DNA of 64,000 nt from Chloracidobacterium sp. (GTDB lineage Bacteria > Acidobacteriota > Blastocatellia > Pyrinomonadales > Pyrinomonadaceae), in NCBI GenBank assembly GCA_016711345.1, contig JADJTD010000001.1, positions 1,364,001 to 1,428,000 of the forward strand, written 5' to 3'. This document shows, piece after piece, positions 1-8,668 of this stretch. The notes below the pieces were generated by a model. The model did no database searches, was not told where the DNA came from, and saw only the letters and a program-made list of their open reading frames with translations. The position numbers were made by a program, and so were the translations under genes. How positions within the stretch are numbered: the first letter of the stretch is position 1; the number at the start of each line of letters is the position of its first letter.

Positions 1-124
1 CTTTGCCGCCCGCTGCCTTGGTCCCATATTGATATGGCACCAAGATGATTGCTGTTATGAGTCCTAATATAAATAAACACAATAGAAGACTCCGGCGAGC
101 TTCCGCTTTAGATCGTCCTAACAT
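1..124 (-). CDS. N-terminal fragment of an exported protein
   Basis: A minus-strand reading frame starts with ATG at 124 and runs off the left edge, so only about 41 residues are visible. It begins MLGRSKAEARRS, followed by a hydrophobic stretch of about 20 residues (LLLCLFILGLITAIILV) and then YQYGTKAAGGK. This looks like a signal peptide or a single N-terminal membrane anchor. A purine-rich GGGAGGG lies about ten bases upstream of the ATG and supports this start. The function cannot be judged from this fragment. Confidence 0.55.
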   Translation of the reverse strand, partial: MLGRSKAEARRSLLLCLFILGLITAIILVPYQYGTKAAGGK

Positions 125-411
125 TCTTATAAATCCCTCCCAGACATTTTCACTGATTAAAAGTCCAAATTCATTGAGTTGCCGTCAAAATTAAAAACAG
201 CCAAATCCCAAACCATCGCCAAACCGCAGCCGTTTGTGCCAATACTCTTCCCATTAACACGTTGGCTCAGGAGTTCAACGATAATTCAAAAAAGGCTGTT
301 TGAAATGACAGTAATCTAAGTGTTTTATAACAGTTTTACGAAGCCCCGTCAATCAAGCCAGCAATTCAAATCTTAATTGTCTGTTAACATTTGCTGTTGG
401 TCTTGTGAGGA
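125..411. other. Intergenic stretch, no gene seen
   Basis: Between the fragment at the left edge and the terminator of the large protease gene I see no convincing reading frame, RNA or repeat. The bases just left of 150 hold the ribosome binding site of the leftward fragment. Its promoter probably lies in this AT-rich stretch, but I could not single out a motif. Confidence 0.4.
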
Positions 412-443
412 TAGAAAAAAAGGGCGGCCCAAAAGCCGCCCTT
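412..443 (-). terminator. Intrinsic terminator of the giant protease gene
   Basis: Read on the minus strand, a nine-base-pair GC-rich stem (AAGGGCGGC paired with GCCGCCCTT, arms 435-443 and 420-428) with a short loop is followed by a run of T. It sits 25 bases beyond the stop codon of the 1877-residue protein, as expected for its terminator. Confidence 0.85.
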
Positions 444-467
444 CAAAGGATCAAAATCCAATTACTG

Positions 468-3400
468 CTACTCTGCCGGATCGGCAACAAAGTCCATATT
501 GACAATGTTATCGACCAAACTGACCACCTGGCTCGGCGTGCTGAACGTATAACGCTGTGAATTGACCGTTACGACATACGTCTCTCCCGTAGCAAGGCCG
601 TCGAAAGTAAAGTAACCAAACGAACCCGTCGTAGCAATGATCGGCTCGACGAGCGAATTGCCCGTGACTACGACCTTCGCATTGCGAATGCCGAGTCCGT
701 CAGCCGTCATCACACGTCCTGAAACCGACGCATTGGCTGCCGTTGATGCAAACAATTCAAGTCCCCATCCGCCGTTCACACATCCTGTGATCGCCGAAGG
801 TGCGAACAGGTTTCCGCCATCGTCACGCACATAGAGGCTCCATACGCCGTTGCCGTTAGTGGTTCCGAAATTGCCAAGCAGTGTCTGCAATCCGGTACCG
901 CCGACCGTGCTGCCCGGTTCGTTATACGGTGCAGCAGGTGCCGGTGCAGGGAAACTCGTCTGTCCTGGCTCCCATGTCGTTGGCTCGAATACTCCCGTTG
1001 TCAGAGGTCCCGAATTCGGCACCACTTGGCCGGCAATATCCGCAAAGGTCAAAGTCACAGGCGTCGTCAGATCTAGAACACCTCCGGCATCCGCCATCAG
1101 AATGAACTTCTGTCCCGTCGGCCCGACAAGCAGAAAGTCCATGCTGTCAGGTATCGTAGCGGCCAGATCGAACAGAGTTACTCGGACCGATCCGACAGAT
1201 GACGGACCGCCTGCAACCGTGATCGTTGACGGATACGGTGCACCTGGCTGTGAGAACGTCGTGCAGATCGCTCCCGACGCACGGTAAGCACTTGCCACGT
1301 CGTTGATGTTCAGAACAGCCGTTGCCGGCGAACCAACTGCCGCTCCTGTCAATGTCAAATTGACAGTCTGAGCAGGTTCAACAAGCGTGTCGCTACAGAT
1401 AGTCACATTAACCGTTTGTGTCGCCACAGTCGGGTTGAACGTTACTGCCTGAGCAACGCTGATGTAATCGACTCCCGATGTGCACGATGCTCCGCCCGTT
1501 GCCGTTCCGTTCGAGGTTGCAAAGTTCACCGTTGTCGTTCCCGAAAGATCGCCAGTGCGATTTATCGTGATTGCCGCCACCTGCGATTCATCTTCGGTAT
1601 ATGTTGCCGAACTGAACTGAACGGATGTTCCGGCGGGCGTTCCGGCCGGTGTCGCGGTTGACGTTGGTGTGCTCGTCGAGGTTGCAGTAGGCGATCCGCA
1701 GGCTCCGCCGAAGACCAGTGAGAATGCTCTCGCCGAACCGGTGTCGCCGCCTGCATTGTCGCTGATGTTGATCACCCAGTTGCCGTCAGCATTCTGGCCG
1801 TCAAATGCACTCAGCGGATTGTTCGGTGCAAACGTTCCCGTCGGGAATGCTGCATTCGTGTCCGCTCCGCACTGTGTCTCGATCGACGGGAAGCCTCCAT
1901 CGTCATCCAGCGTCAGTTGTGCAAGGTTGTTGCTCGCACATCCGAATGTCGTTGCAGGCACTCCCGGACGGTCGTACGCTGCTACTGTCGTTCCTCCTGG
2001 TGACGTTATCCTCACCACGATATCTCCAACCCATGAATGGTTCAGTCCCGGTGTCGTAGATGCAGGGTCTGCACTCTGTGTTCCGTCAAACCGGAAGTTC
2101 AGGTCTGACACCGTTCCTACTCCGCTCACTGGTATCGTGAAGTTTGTTCCAGCAGGTACGTTGTCTGTTATCGCAACCGCAGGGCCAGTGTAGCTGGCCG
2201 TTGTTCCGCAACTCGGTGTTCCTGTCGAGGTCGCTGTCGCCGTTGCTGTGGCTGTAGCTTGTGGACTTCCCGTCGCGGTTGCCGTCGGTGTTCCCACCGG
2301 TCCGCAGCCTGATGTGATCGATACGTTATCCACTGTAAAGCTCGCCGTTCCCGTCGTCGGGCCTGTATATGTGAACAACAGGGCGTGTGAGCCTCCATTG
2401 GCGAATGCACTTACGTCGAATGTCCTAAGTGTGTACGCCGCCTCCGCTGTAGCAGGCTCCGTAAAGCTTGCGATCTGGGTTCCGTCTATCGTCACGACAA
2501 GTGTATCTGTGAACGGTGCTACCACTGTTCCGATCCTCATCTGGAAGCTCAGCGTTGCTGTACCCGCAGGGATCGTTACAGTCTGACCCATCGTCGCTGT
2601 CTCTGCTGCCGGAACTCCTCCGAACCATGCCCAGTTGTCGCCCGCAAACGGTGGAGCTGCTCCGCCGCCTGTTCCGCATAATGCTGTGTTGCACATCGGT
2701 GTGTCGAAATTCGTCGACGTCTGCACCGTCCATAATGGCCACGGTGTTCCAGCTTCGAATGTGCCGTCTGCGACCCTCTCCGAAGGAGTACACGATGGGC
2801 TCGCCGTCGGTGTTGCCGTATTTGTCGATGTTGGAGGAGGGGTTCCTGTCGAAGTTGCAGTAGGTGTCGCTCCGCCAGGCAGGATCACTCGATAAGTTCC
2901 GAGCACCACCGCGGTGGGCAAGTCAGCGAGATCATCTGCCGGGAAGTATATGTTGCCGCTAGCCGGGGCGGTCAACAGGGCCGCATACGCTGCCGGGGTG
3001 ATCGTCCAGGTCCCCGCACCCGTGAATGCCAACTGGCCGGCAGTGAAGGTTGTTGTTGCTGTTGCCGAGTAGCTAAATACGTTTAGTCCCGGGTCTGTAT
3101 TGTTGAGACGGAACAGCGCCGGCGTGTTGTCCGTCGGCACCGAGGCTGCCGTCAGATTGCCGCTCACCAGGGTCGTAGTGCCGAACACGAAGGTGCCTGC
3201 GTTAGCGAACATATTCTGGAAGTAGAAGCCCGTCGTTGTGCTGCCGCTGATCGTCGCCGCAGACACGCCGCTCGTCGCTGTGATCGTGATCCGGTTAGTT
3301 GTCGTAGCATCGATCACCAACAACTCACCGCTAGGTGATCCCGTCGGCGTTGCCGTTGCTGTTGCTGTTGACGTTGACGTTGCTGTCGCTGCAGGTGATC

Positions 3401-6101
3401 CCGTCGAGGTTGCCGTCGGAGTTCCGCATGAGGTATTACCGATAACCAGTGAGAATGCTCTCGCCGAACCGGTGTCGCCGCCTGCGTTGTCACTGATGTT
3501 GATCACCCAGTTGCCGTTCGCATTCTGCCCGTCAAACGCACTCAGCGGATTGTTCGGTGCAAACGTTCCCGTCGGGAATGCTGCATTCGTGTCCGTTCCG
3601 CACTGTGTCTCGATCGACGGCAGCCCGCCATCGTCATCCAGTGACAACTGTGCAAGATTGTTGCTCGCACATCCGAATGTTGTTGCTGGTACTCCAGGCC
3701 GGTCATACGCCGCTACTGTCGTTCCGCCCGGTGACGTTATCCTCACCACGATGTCTCCAACCCATGAATGGTTCAGTCCCGGTGTCGTTGATGCAGGGTC
3801 TGCACTCTGTGTTCCATCAAACCGGAAGTTCAGGTCTGAAATAGTTCCCATTCCGCTAACCGGAATTGTAAAGTTGGTTCCCGCTGGTATGTTGTCCGTG
3901 ATCGCGACCGCTGGGCCTGTGTAGCTAAATGTCGTAACACCGCACGGTGTCGGCCCTGCAGTTGGGGTATTTGACGGTGTATTTGTTGCTGTGTTCGTCG
4001 GCGACGGACTCGGCGTTCCGGTATTCGTTGCGGTTGCCGTCGGCGTCGTCGTAGATGTCGATGACGGCGTCGATGTCGGCGTCGGTCCGCCGGTAAGGGC
4101 AAAGTTGGCGTCGCCAATATCAAAGAAAATATTGCCTACTGCTTCGACTTTTATTCGTCCAGTGGTAGTTCCTACATTGGGCATCGTTACGGATTCGGAT
4201 CCGTCGTTAGCAGTGTTTGCCGCCAAGACGACTGGGAAGGTCTGGCCGCCGTCATATGATATTAAAATATTGACGTTCGAAGTGCTGACCGGAGCCAAAG
4301 TAGTATTGGCGACATCCCATGTGACAGTTTGGGTCGAGCCGGACGGATATGTAGTTCCAGCCGTATTAGGGGCAGTCACTTTAAACGGACCAGAAGTGTT
4401 GGTAACCGTAACAAGCGTATTTGAAAACTTCGTTTGGCCGATCTTCACGCCGGGAACATAAGGGTTGTTATCGCGAACAGTTAGCCTGAAATTCAAGGTT
4501 CTTGCAACCGAACTCAATGCCTCGATATTAGCGCCCGTGTCGCCGCCGGGAAATGGAGGAGTAACAAAAAGGCCTGCAAGGATGGTGGACAATCTCGGGA
4601 AACTCCTCGTCGGAGAGACTGTCGAAGGGAATGACAACCAATTCGGGCCGGTCAATTTTGTTGGAGACGCAACGCTGGCTGCTCCGGTGGTTGTCGAATT
4701 ATCAGTCTGTTCCCAGTTATAAGTAATAGGATCATTTTGCGGGTCGGTTGCAACACCCGTTAGAGCAAACGCCGTACTGATCGGAATCGTAAACGGCCCG
4801 ATCGGTGTAATGACAGGAGGGGCGTTGACCGTCATGACCGTTGTGACCGGACATGTTTTCGGTGCCATATTAGCCTGAATCTGCTCGATCGACGTTTCGT
4901 GGAATATGTCGATGGAATGCGGGGCCACATCCTGAGCTGTAATACCGGCATAGCCCATGATCGTGATGCCGGAACCTACTTCCTTATTACGACCGGTGCC
5001 TTCACTCGACATTGAAAACGTGTGATTTGCACCCATCTGGTGTCCGACTTCGTGAACAACATAGTCGATATCGAAATTATCGCCCTGCGGTATCCCGTCT
5101 GCAGGAGAGGTAATTCCACGTCCTTTCGTTCCATCAACACAGACGCAACCGATACAACCGGCATTTCCGCCGCCGCCCGAGGCTCCGAACATGTGGCCGA
5201 TATCGTAATTTGCCTCACCGATAACCGAAGTTAACGTTGACTGCAGCTGCCCATTCCATGAACCTAATGTTGTGTATGGGTCAGTTGCCGGATCGTAATA
5301 AATTACCGCTGTTGTATTTGCGATGAGATTGAGGTGTATCGCAAGGTCTTTTTCATAGACACCGTTTGCTCGCGTTAGCGTGCCGTTAAAAGCAGCTAAA
5401 ACCAAAGCTACCTGCGAAGAATTGAATGCACCAAAGAAGTTCGAATATTCGCCGTTGCATGACTGCGCCAGACGCATCGTTTTTACCTGTCCGGCGTCAC
5501 TTTCCGGAACGTGGTTTTGAGGAATTTGTGAACCCATTTCGGCAAACATGTTCTGTTCTTCAGTCGAGCATGACCAGGGCAATTTGCCCTTGTCTCGTTT
5601 AGACCGGAAGACCGCATAAACTGCTCGATCCTGCGAAAACGCCTCGATGACTTCAGCTTCGCTCTCAGCTCTGAAAACTATCGTTTGAATGCCCTGTGGA
5701 GAAATGCTCAGCTTCAACATCGCATATCTGTCCGTAAGTCCCTGACCGGAAAACGCGCGAATCTCAGGAAACTGAGCCTGCAGTTTTGGTTCGAAGTTCG
5801 AAGCTTCAAATATCTCGAACCGCTCCATAAGGCCGTCGGCATTTGGCAGCGAAATAACCGTTGACGCTGCATTTCTGCTGTCGGTTATGGACATCAGCTG
5901 CTGACGTAAAGGCTCAAAGTTCAAATTAAATAATTTGAACTCGGTGGGAAAGGACGGCCTTGCGACGGCCTTGTCTTTGACAAAACTATCCGGGCTTTCA
6001 TAGTTGGCGGACCAGATATTTTCCTGGGCAGACGCAGTCAAAGAAATGCCGAAGACCATAGCAACGATCAGAAAAAGTTTGCACGATGTTTTCATATTCA
6101 T
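468..6101 (-). CDS. Giant secreted metzincin-type metalloprotease with P-domains and Calx-beta
   Basis: An 1877-residue secreted protein. Residues 1-25 form a signal peptide ending near TASAQ. The zinc motif HEVGHQMGANH at about 349-359 fits the metzincin pattern HExxHxxGxxH, with a downstream Met in the ITIMGYAG turn (reprolysin-like, M12B type). Then follow a beta-sandwich region, a Thr/Pro/Ser linker, a proprotein-convertase P-like domain (about 719-887), a region of unknown fold, a second nearly identical P-like domain (about 1298-1469), another linker, a Calx-beta-like domain (about 1490-1605), a third, divergent P-like domain and a C-terminal carboxypeptidase-regulatory-like beta domain. 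The mature protein is probably outside the cell or on its surface. The substrate is unknown. The catalytic assignment is firm; the biological role is not. Confidence 0.85.
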   Translation of the reverse strand: MNMKTSCKLFLIVAMVFGISLTASAQENIWSANYESPDSFVKDKAVARPSFPTEFKLFNLNFEPLRQQLMSITDSRNAASTVISLPNADGLMERFEIFEASNFEPKLQAQFPEIRAFSGQGLTDRYAMLKLSISPQGIQTIVFRAESEAEVIEAFSQDRAVYAVFRSKRDKGKLPWSCSTEEQNMFAEMGSQIPQNHVPESDAGQVKTMRLAQSCNGEYSNFFGAFNSSQVALVLAAFNGTLTRANGVYEKDLAIHLNLIANTTAVIYYDPATDPYTTLGSWNGQLQSTLTSVIGEANYDIGHMFGASGGGGNAGCIGCVCVDGTKGRGITSPADGIPQGDNFDIDYVVHEVGHQMGANHTFSMSSEGTGRNKEVGSGITIMGYAGITAQDVAPHSIDIFHETSIEQIQANMAPKTCPVTTVMTVNAPPVITPIGPFTIPISTAFALTGVATDPQNDPITYNWEQTDNSTTTGAASVASPTKLTGPNWLSFPSTVSPTRSFPRLSTILAGLFVTPPFPGGDTGANIEALSSVARTLNFRLTVRDNNPYVPGVKIGQTKFSNTLVTVTNTSGPFKVTAPNTAGTTYPSGSTQTVTWDVANTTLAPVSTSNVNILISYDGGQTFPVVLAANTANDGSESVTMPNVGTTTGRIKVEAVGNIFFDIGDANFALTGGPTPTSTPSSTSTTTPTATATNTGTPSPSPTNTATNTPSNTPTAGPTPCGVTTFSYTGPAVAITDNIPAGTNFTIPVSGMGTISDLNFRFDGTQSADPASTTPGLNHSWVGDIVVRITSPGGTTVAAYDRPGVPATTFGCASNNLAQLSLDDDGGLPSIETQCGTDTNAAFPTGTFAPNNPLSAFDGQNANGNWVINISDNAGGDTGSARAFSLVIGNTSCGTPTATSTGSPAATATSTSTATATATPTGSPSGELLVIDATTTNRITITATSGVSAATISGSTTTGFYFQNMFANAGTFVFGTTTLVSGNLTAASVPTDNTPALFRLNNTDPGLNVFSYSATATTTFTAGQLAFTGAGTWTITPAAYAALLTAPASGNIYFPADDLADLPTAVVLGTYRVILPGGATPTATSTGTPPPTSTNTATPTASPSCTPSERVADGTFEAGTPWPLWTVQTSTNFDTPMCNTALCGTGGGAAPPFAGDNWAWFGGVPAAETATMGQTVTIPAGTATLSFQMRIGTVVAPFTDTLVVTIDGTQIASFTEPATAEAAYTLRTFDVSAFANGGSHALLFTYTGPTTGTASFTVDNVSITSGCGPVGTPTATATGSPQATATATATATSTGTPSCGTTASYTGPAVAITDNVPAGTNFTIPVSGVGTVSDLNFRFDGTQSADPASTTPGLNHSWVGDIVVRITSPGGTTVAAYDRPGVPATTFGCASNNLAQLTLDDDGGFPSIETQCGADTNAAFPTGTFAPNNPLSAFDGQNADGNWVINISDNAGGDTGSARAFSLVFGGACGSPTATSTSTPTSTATPAGTPAGTSVQFSSATYTEDESQVAAITINRTGDLSGTTTVNFATSNGTATGGASCTSGVDYISVAQAVTFNPTVATQTVNVTICSDTLVEPAQTVNLTLTGAAVGSPATAVLNINDVASAYRASGAICTTFSQPGAPYPSTITVAGGPSSVGSVRVTLFDLAATIPDSMDFLLVGPTGQKFILMADAGGVLDLTTPVTLTFADIAGQVVPNSGPLTTGVFEPTTWEPGQTSFPAPAPAAPYNEPGSTVGGTGLQTLLGNFGTTNGNGVWSLYVRDDGGNLFAPSAITGCVNGGWGLELFASTAANASVSGRVMTADGLGIRNAKVVVTGNSLVEPIIATTGSFGYFTFDGLATGETYVVTVNSQRYTFSTPSQVVSLVDNIVNMDFVADPAE
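1693..2207 (-). repeat. P-domain copy 1, duplicated inside the protease gene
   Basis: This part of the protease gene encodes a P-like domain that is almost identical at protein and DNA level to the segment at 3424-3943. Shared landmarks include GLNHSWVGDIVVRITSPGG and the NGNWVINISDNAGG type ending (here NADGNWVINISDNAGG). Only a handful of residues differ, which points to recent duplication or gene conversion. Confidence 0.85.
3424..3943 (-). repeat. P-domain copy 2, duplicated inside the protease gene
   Basis: Partner of the segment at 1693-2207. It encodes the first P-like domain of the giant protease. The two copies are separated by about 1.2 kb that codes for unrelated domains and Thr/Pro linkers. 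Confidence 0.85.
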
Positions 6102-6298
6102 AATATTTTTGTTGGCTTAACGAAGGATAAACCTCACCCCTAGGCAGCATCAGTCGGTTTCACACAGCCGATGTCGAATCTAATTGTCAAGATCACAATT
6201 AGATCCAACAAAACGGTAGAAATGTACAAGAATCTAATTATTAAATACCAAAATTAGAGTCTCGCGGTCAACCCAAAAGATTAAATAATGGAAAACAA

Positions 6299-8605
6299 CT
6301 ATCTGGAAATGAGCACGACCTCTGTCAGATCGTCCTTGAGTGAGAGTATTTGAGGGATGAACTCATAGCGTTTCGACGAAACACGAATGACATAATTTTC
6401 ATTGGTTGTAAGGGCAGGAAATCTAAAGTAGCCAAACGGGTTTGAGTATGCGTAAAGACGCTCGCCAGCGGCTGATGTCAAGATAGCGAACGAACTGGGA
6501 ACGCCGCGACCATCGCTCCGCAACCGCAGAAGTCGGCCGGAAACCGCTGACAACCCAAATACGGGTCCGTTCGACGACGAGGCGGCGATTGGAGAGAGCG
6601 AGGTAATGAGTGCATACACTGTCTTTGTCGCAAAATTTCGCTGAGGAGCGACGGCCGTTTTGTCGTTCCATGTACCGTTTTCAAATTGGAACACCCGCAC
6701 CGCATCAAAATTCGGTTGATCAATACTAGCGGGCAATGTAAGTTTTACCAGAATATTGCCCGAAAACTGAGCCGCTGTGTTGATTACACGCGGCGAACCG
6801 ATAAACGACCAGCCTGATGGGAGCGGCGGCATTGAGGCGGAATTTAGAATTGACACATACGAATTGCCGCTCTGGTAAGCATTGTCAAATCGTATCGCCG
6901 TGGTTGCGTTCAATCCTATGAAAGAGTCATTTCCTTGCGAATTTAGCCCATAACCATATCGGACGACGCCAAAATTGGAAGTCGATCCGTTTACAGTGCG
7001 TCCGACTACAACGATCTTGCCGTCGGCCTGGACTGCTATTGCATTTGCATTGTCACCGCTCGTGCCGATAGGCGTTTGTAGTTTACCGTCGCCATCAAAA
7101 CTTAAGTCCGGTGTACCGTCTGCATTTAGGCGGGTAACGGAAAAATCATTATTTGACCCATTGTTGCCAATTCCAACCGCGACTATCTTCCCGTCCGGTT
7201 GGATCGCTACCCCAAGTGCAATGTCGATCAACGGGCTGAATGGAACGGTAATGGAGCCGTTCGTTCCAAACGATGAATCGAGCGATCCATTTTGATTTAG
7301 ACGTGCGTGCAAAAAATCATTTGGCGTTCCTCCGCTGCGAATGCATCCGGCGATAACTATTTTGCCATCTGGCTGCAATGCCAATGCAAGGGCCTCATCA
7401 GTGTCAGGACTGAACGAAAATGCGGCTATGCCGTCACTGTCAAACGTATTATCAAGAGTACCGTCGGCGTTGTAACGCAAAATCGCCGTATCAGTGCTGG
7501 CCGCTGAACGATAATATCCCGAAGCGATGATCTTGCCGTCCGGTTGGATGGCCGTATTATTCCCGACGTCATTGCCAGTTCCGACAGGCGTCACCACGAT
7601 TCCCACACCATTGAATGACCTGTCGAGCGTACCGGCGGCATTCAAACGAACGACAGCAATATCAGTATCTGCGCCGTTTGACGCGGTTCCGACAGCAACG
7701 ATCTTTCCGTCGGGTTGAATTGCAACAGACCGCACCATATCGTTGCCGATTCCGGCAGCAAGTATCGTCCGTCCATCGCCGCTAAATGTGTTATCAAGCG
7801 TACCATCCGTGTTGTAGCGGACAAACGCGATGTCTGTATCGTTACCGTTAGAACTCTGTCCCGCGACGATTATTTTGCCATCGCTCTGGATCGCCATGCC
7901 AAAAGTTTCGTCATTGCCTGTTCCAACCGCAGTGGTGACAATTCCATTAGAGTTTCCTGAATTACCAACAAAACTGCCGTCTAGCGTGCCGTTAGCGTTG
8001 TACCGTACGACAGCGAAATCATTGTCCACGCCATTAAACGTATAACCTGCGGCAACGATCTTTCCGTCCGCCTGGATCGCGACGGCCTGCGCCGTGGCGT
8101 TTCCCGAACCGACAGCGGTACTCAAAACTCCATTTGTACCAAAAGTCGCGTCGAGCGTCCCGCCCGAAGATGGAAACGGAATCTGAGTGCCTGAAACGCC
8201 TGTGATCGGCCCTCGAATCTCTCCAGATGGAAACGTTGTTGACCTGACATGGAAATACCACTGGCCCGCTTTCAGATCAGCCGCTTGCTGGCTGGTTACC
8301 GCAAAACTCTGAGTAAAATTCCCGGAAGGAAGATCGAAAATCACCGCTCCGGCCGAATCTTGGATCGCCGCTGTTGTCTGTTGTCCAGTCAAAGGCGTGA
8401 AAAATAGTGTGACCGTTACCTGATTTTCGGCTGTGTTCAGGAGAACTGAACCGGTGCCAACGGCGGTTGATGTGTTAGAAGGAACTACCTGTGATCCGTC
8501 AAGCGATGAAGTGAAAGTTTCTCCGGCCCATGCAGCAACATTCGCCGCAAAAAGAAACGCTAAAGACAAGAAAATCGAATATACACGCCCAGAAATAGTC
8601 ATCAT
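6299..8605 (-). CDS. Secreted CHRD domain and delta-60 propeller protein
   Basis: A 768-residue exported protein. A signal peptide (residues 1-28, ending near AWAGE) is followed by a CHRD domain (about 29-135, with GQWYFHVRSTTFPSGEIRG). Next come about eight delta-60 (DUF5122) repeats at about 148-560. Each has the pattern GTLDxxFxGDG, AxAIQxDGKIVxAG and FxVxRYNxDG, and together they should fold as a beta-propeller. Residues 575-690 form a beta-rich region. The last 80 residues are a carboxypeptidase-regulatory-like domain (VSGRLLRLRSDGRG ... NPFGYFRF), related to the tails of the proteins at 468-6101 and 59957-62428. It starts MM; either Met is possible. It lies 63 bases after lon but is probably transcribed separately. 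No enzymatic motif was seen. Confidence 0.75.
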   Translation of the reverse strand: MMTISGRVYSIFLSLAFLFAANVAAWAGETFTSSLDGSQVVPSNTSTAVGTGSVLLNTAENQVTVTLFFTPLTGQQTTAAIQDSAGAVIFDLPSGNFTQSFAVTSQQAADLKAGQWYFHVRSTTFPSGEIRGPITGVSGTQIPFPSSGGTLDATFGTNGVLSTAVGSGNATAQAVAIQADGKIVAAGYTFNGVDNDFAVVRYNANGTLDGSFVGNSGNSNGIVTTAVGTGNDETFGMAIQSDGKIIVAGQSSNGNDTDIAFVRYNTDGTLDNTFSGDGRTILAAGIGNDMVRSVAIQPDGKIVAVGTASNGADTDIAVVRLNAAGTLDRSFNGVGIVVTPVGTGNDVGNNTAIQPDGKIIASGYYRSAASTDTAILRYNADGTLDNTFDSDGIAAFSFSPDTDEALALALQPDGKIVIAGCIRSGGTPNDFLHARLNQNGSLDSSFGTNGSITVPFSPLIDIALGVAIQPDGKIVAVGIGNNGSNNDFSVTRLNADGTPDLSFDGDGKLQTPIGTSGDNANAIAVQADGKIVVVGRTVNGSTSNFGVVRYGYGLNSQGNDSFIGLNATTAIRFDNAYQSGNSYVSILNSASMPPLPSGWSFIGSPRVINTAAQFSGNILVKLTLPASIDQPNFDAVRVFQFENGTWNDKTAVAPQRNFATKTVYALITSLSPIAASSSNGPVFGLSAVSGRLLRLRSDGRGVPSSFAILTSAAGERLYAYSNPFGYFRFPALTTNENYVIRVSSKRYEFIPQILSLKDDLTEVVLISR

Positions 8606-8668
8606 CTTCGGAGCAGAAAAGAAATTAGAGCAACCCTTAACTTAATTAGATGCTGACGGCGACAGCTT

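Noticed and set aside
1416..1661. Many 60-230-residue open frames on the strand opposite the large repeat genes, including long Val-rich ones such as 40127-40957
   Set aside because: They are antisense shadows of GC-rich Thr/Pro and repeat codons, and lack ribosome sites and homology-like features.
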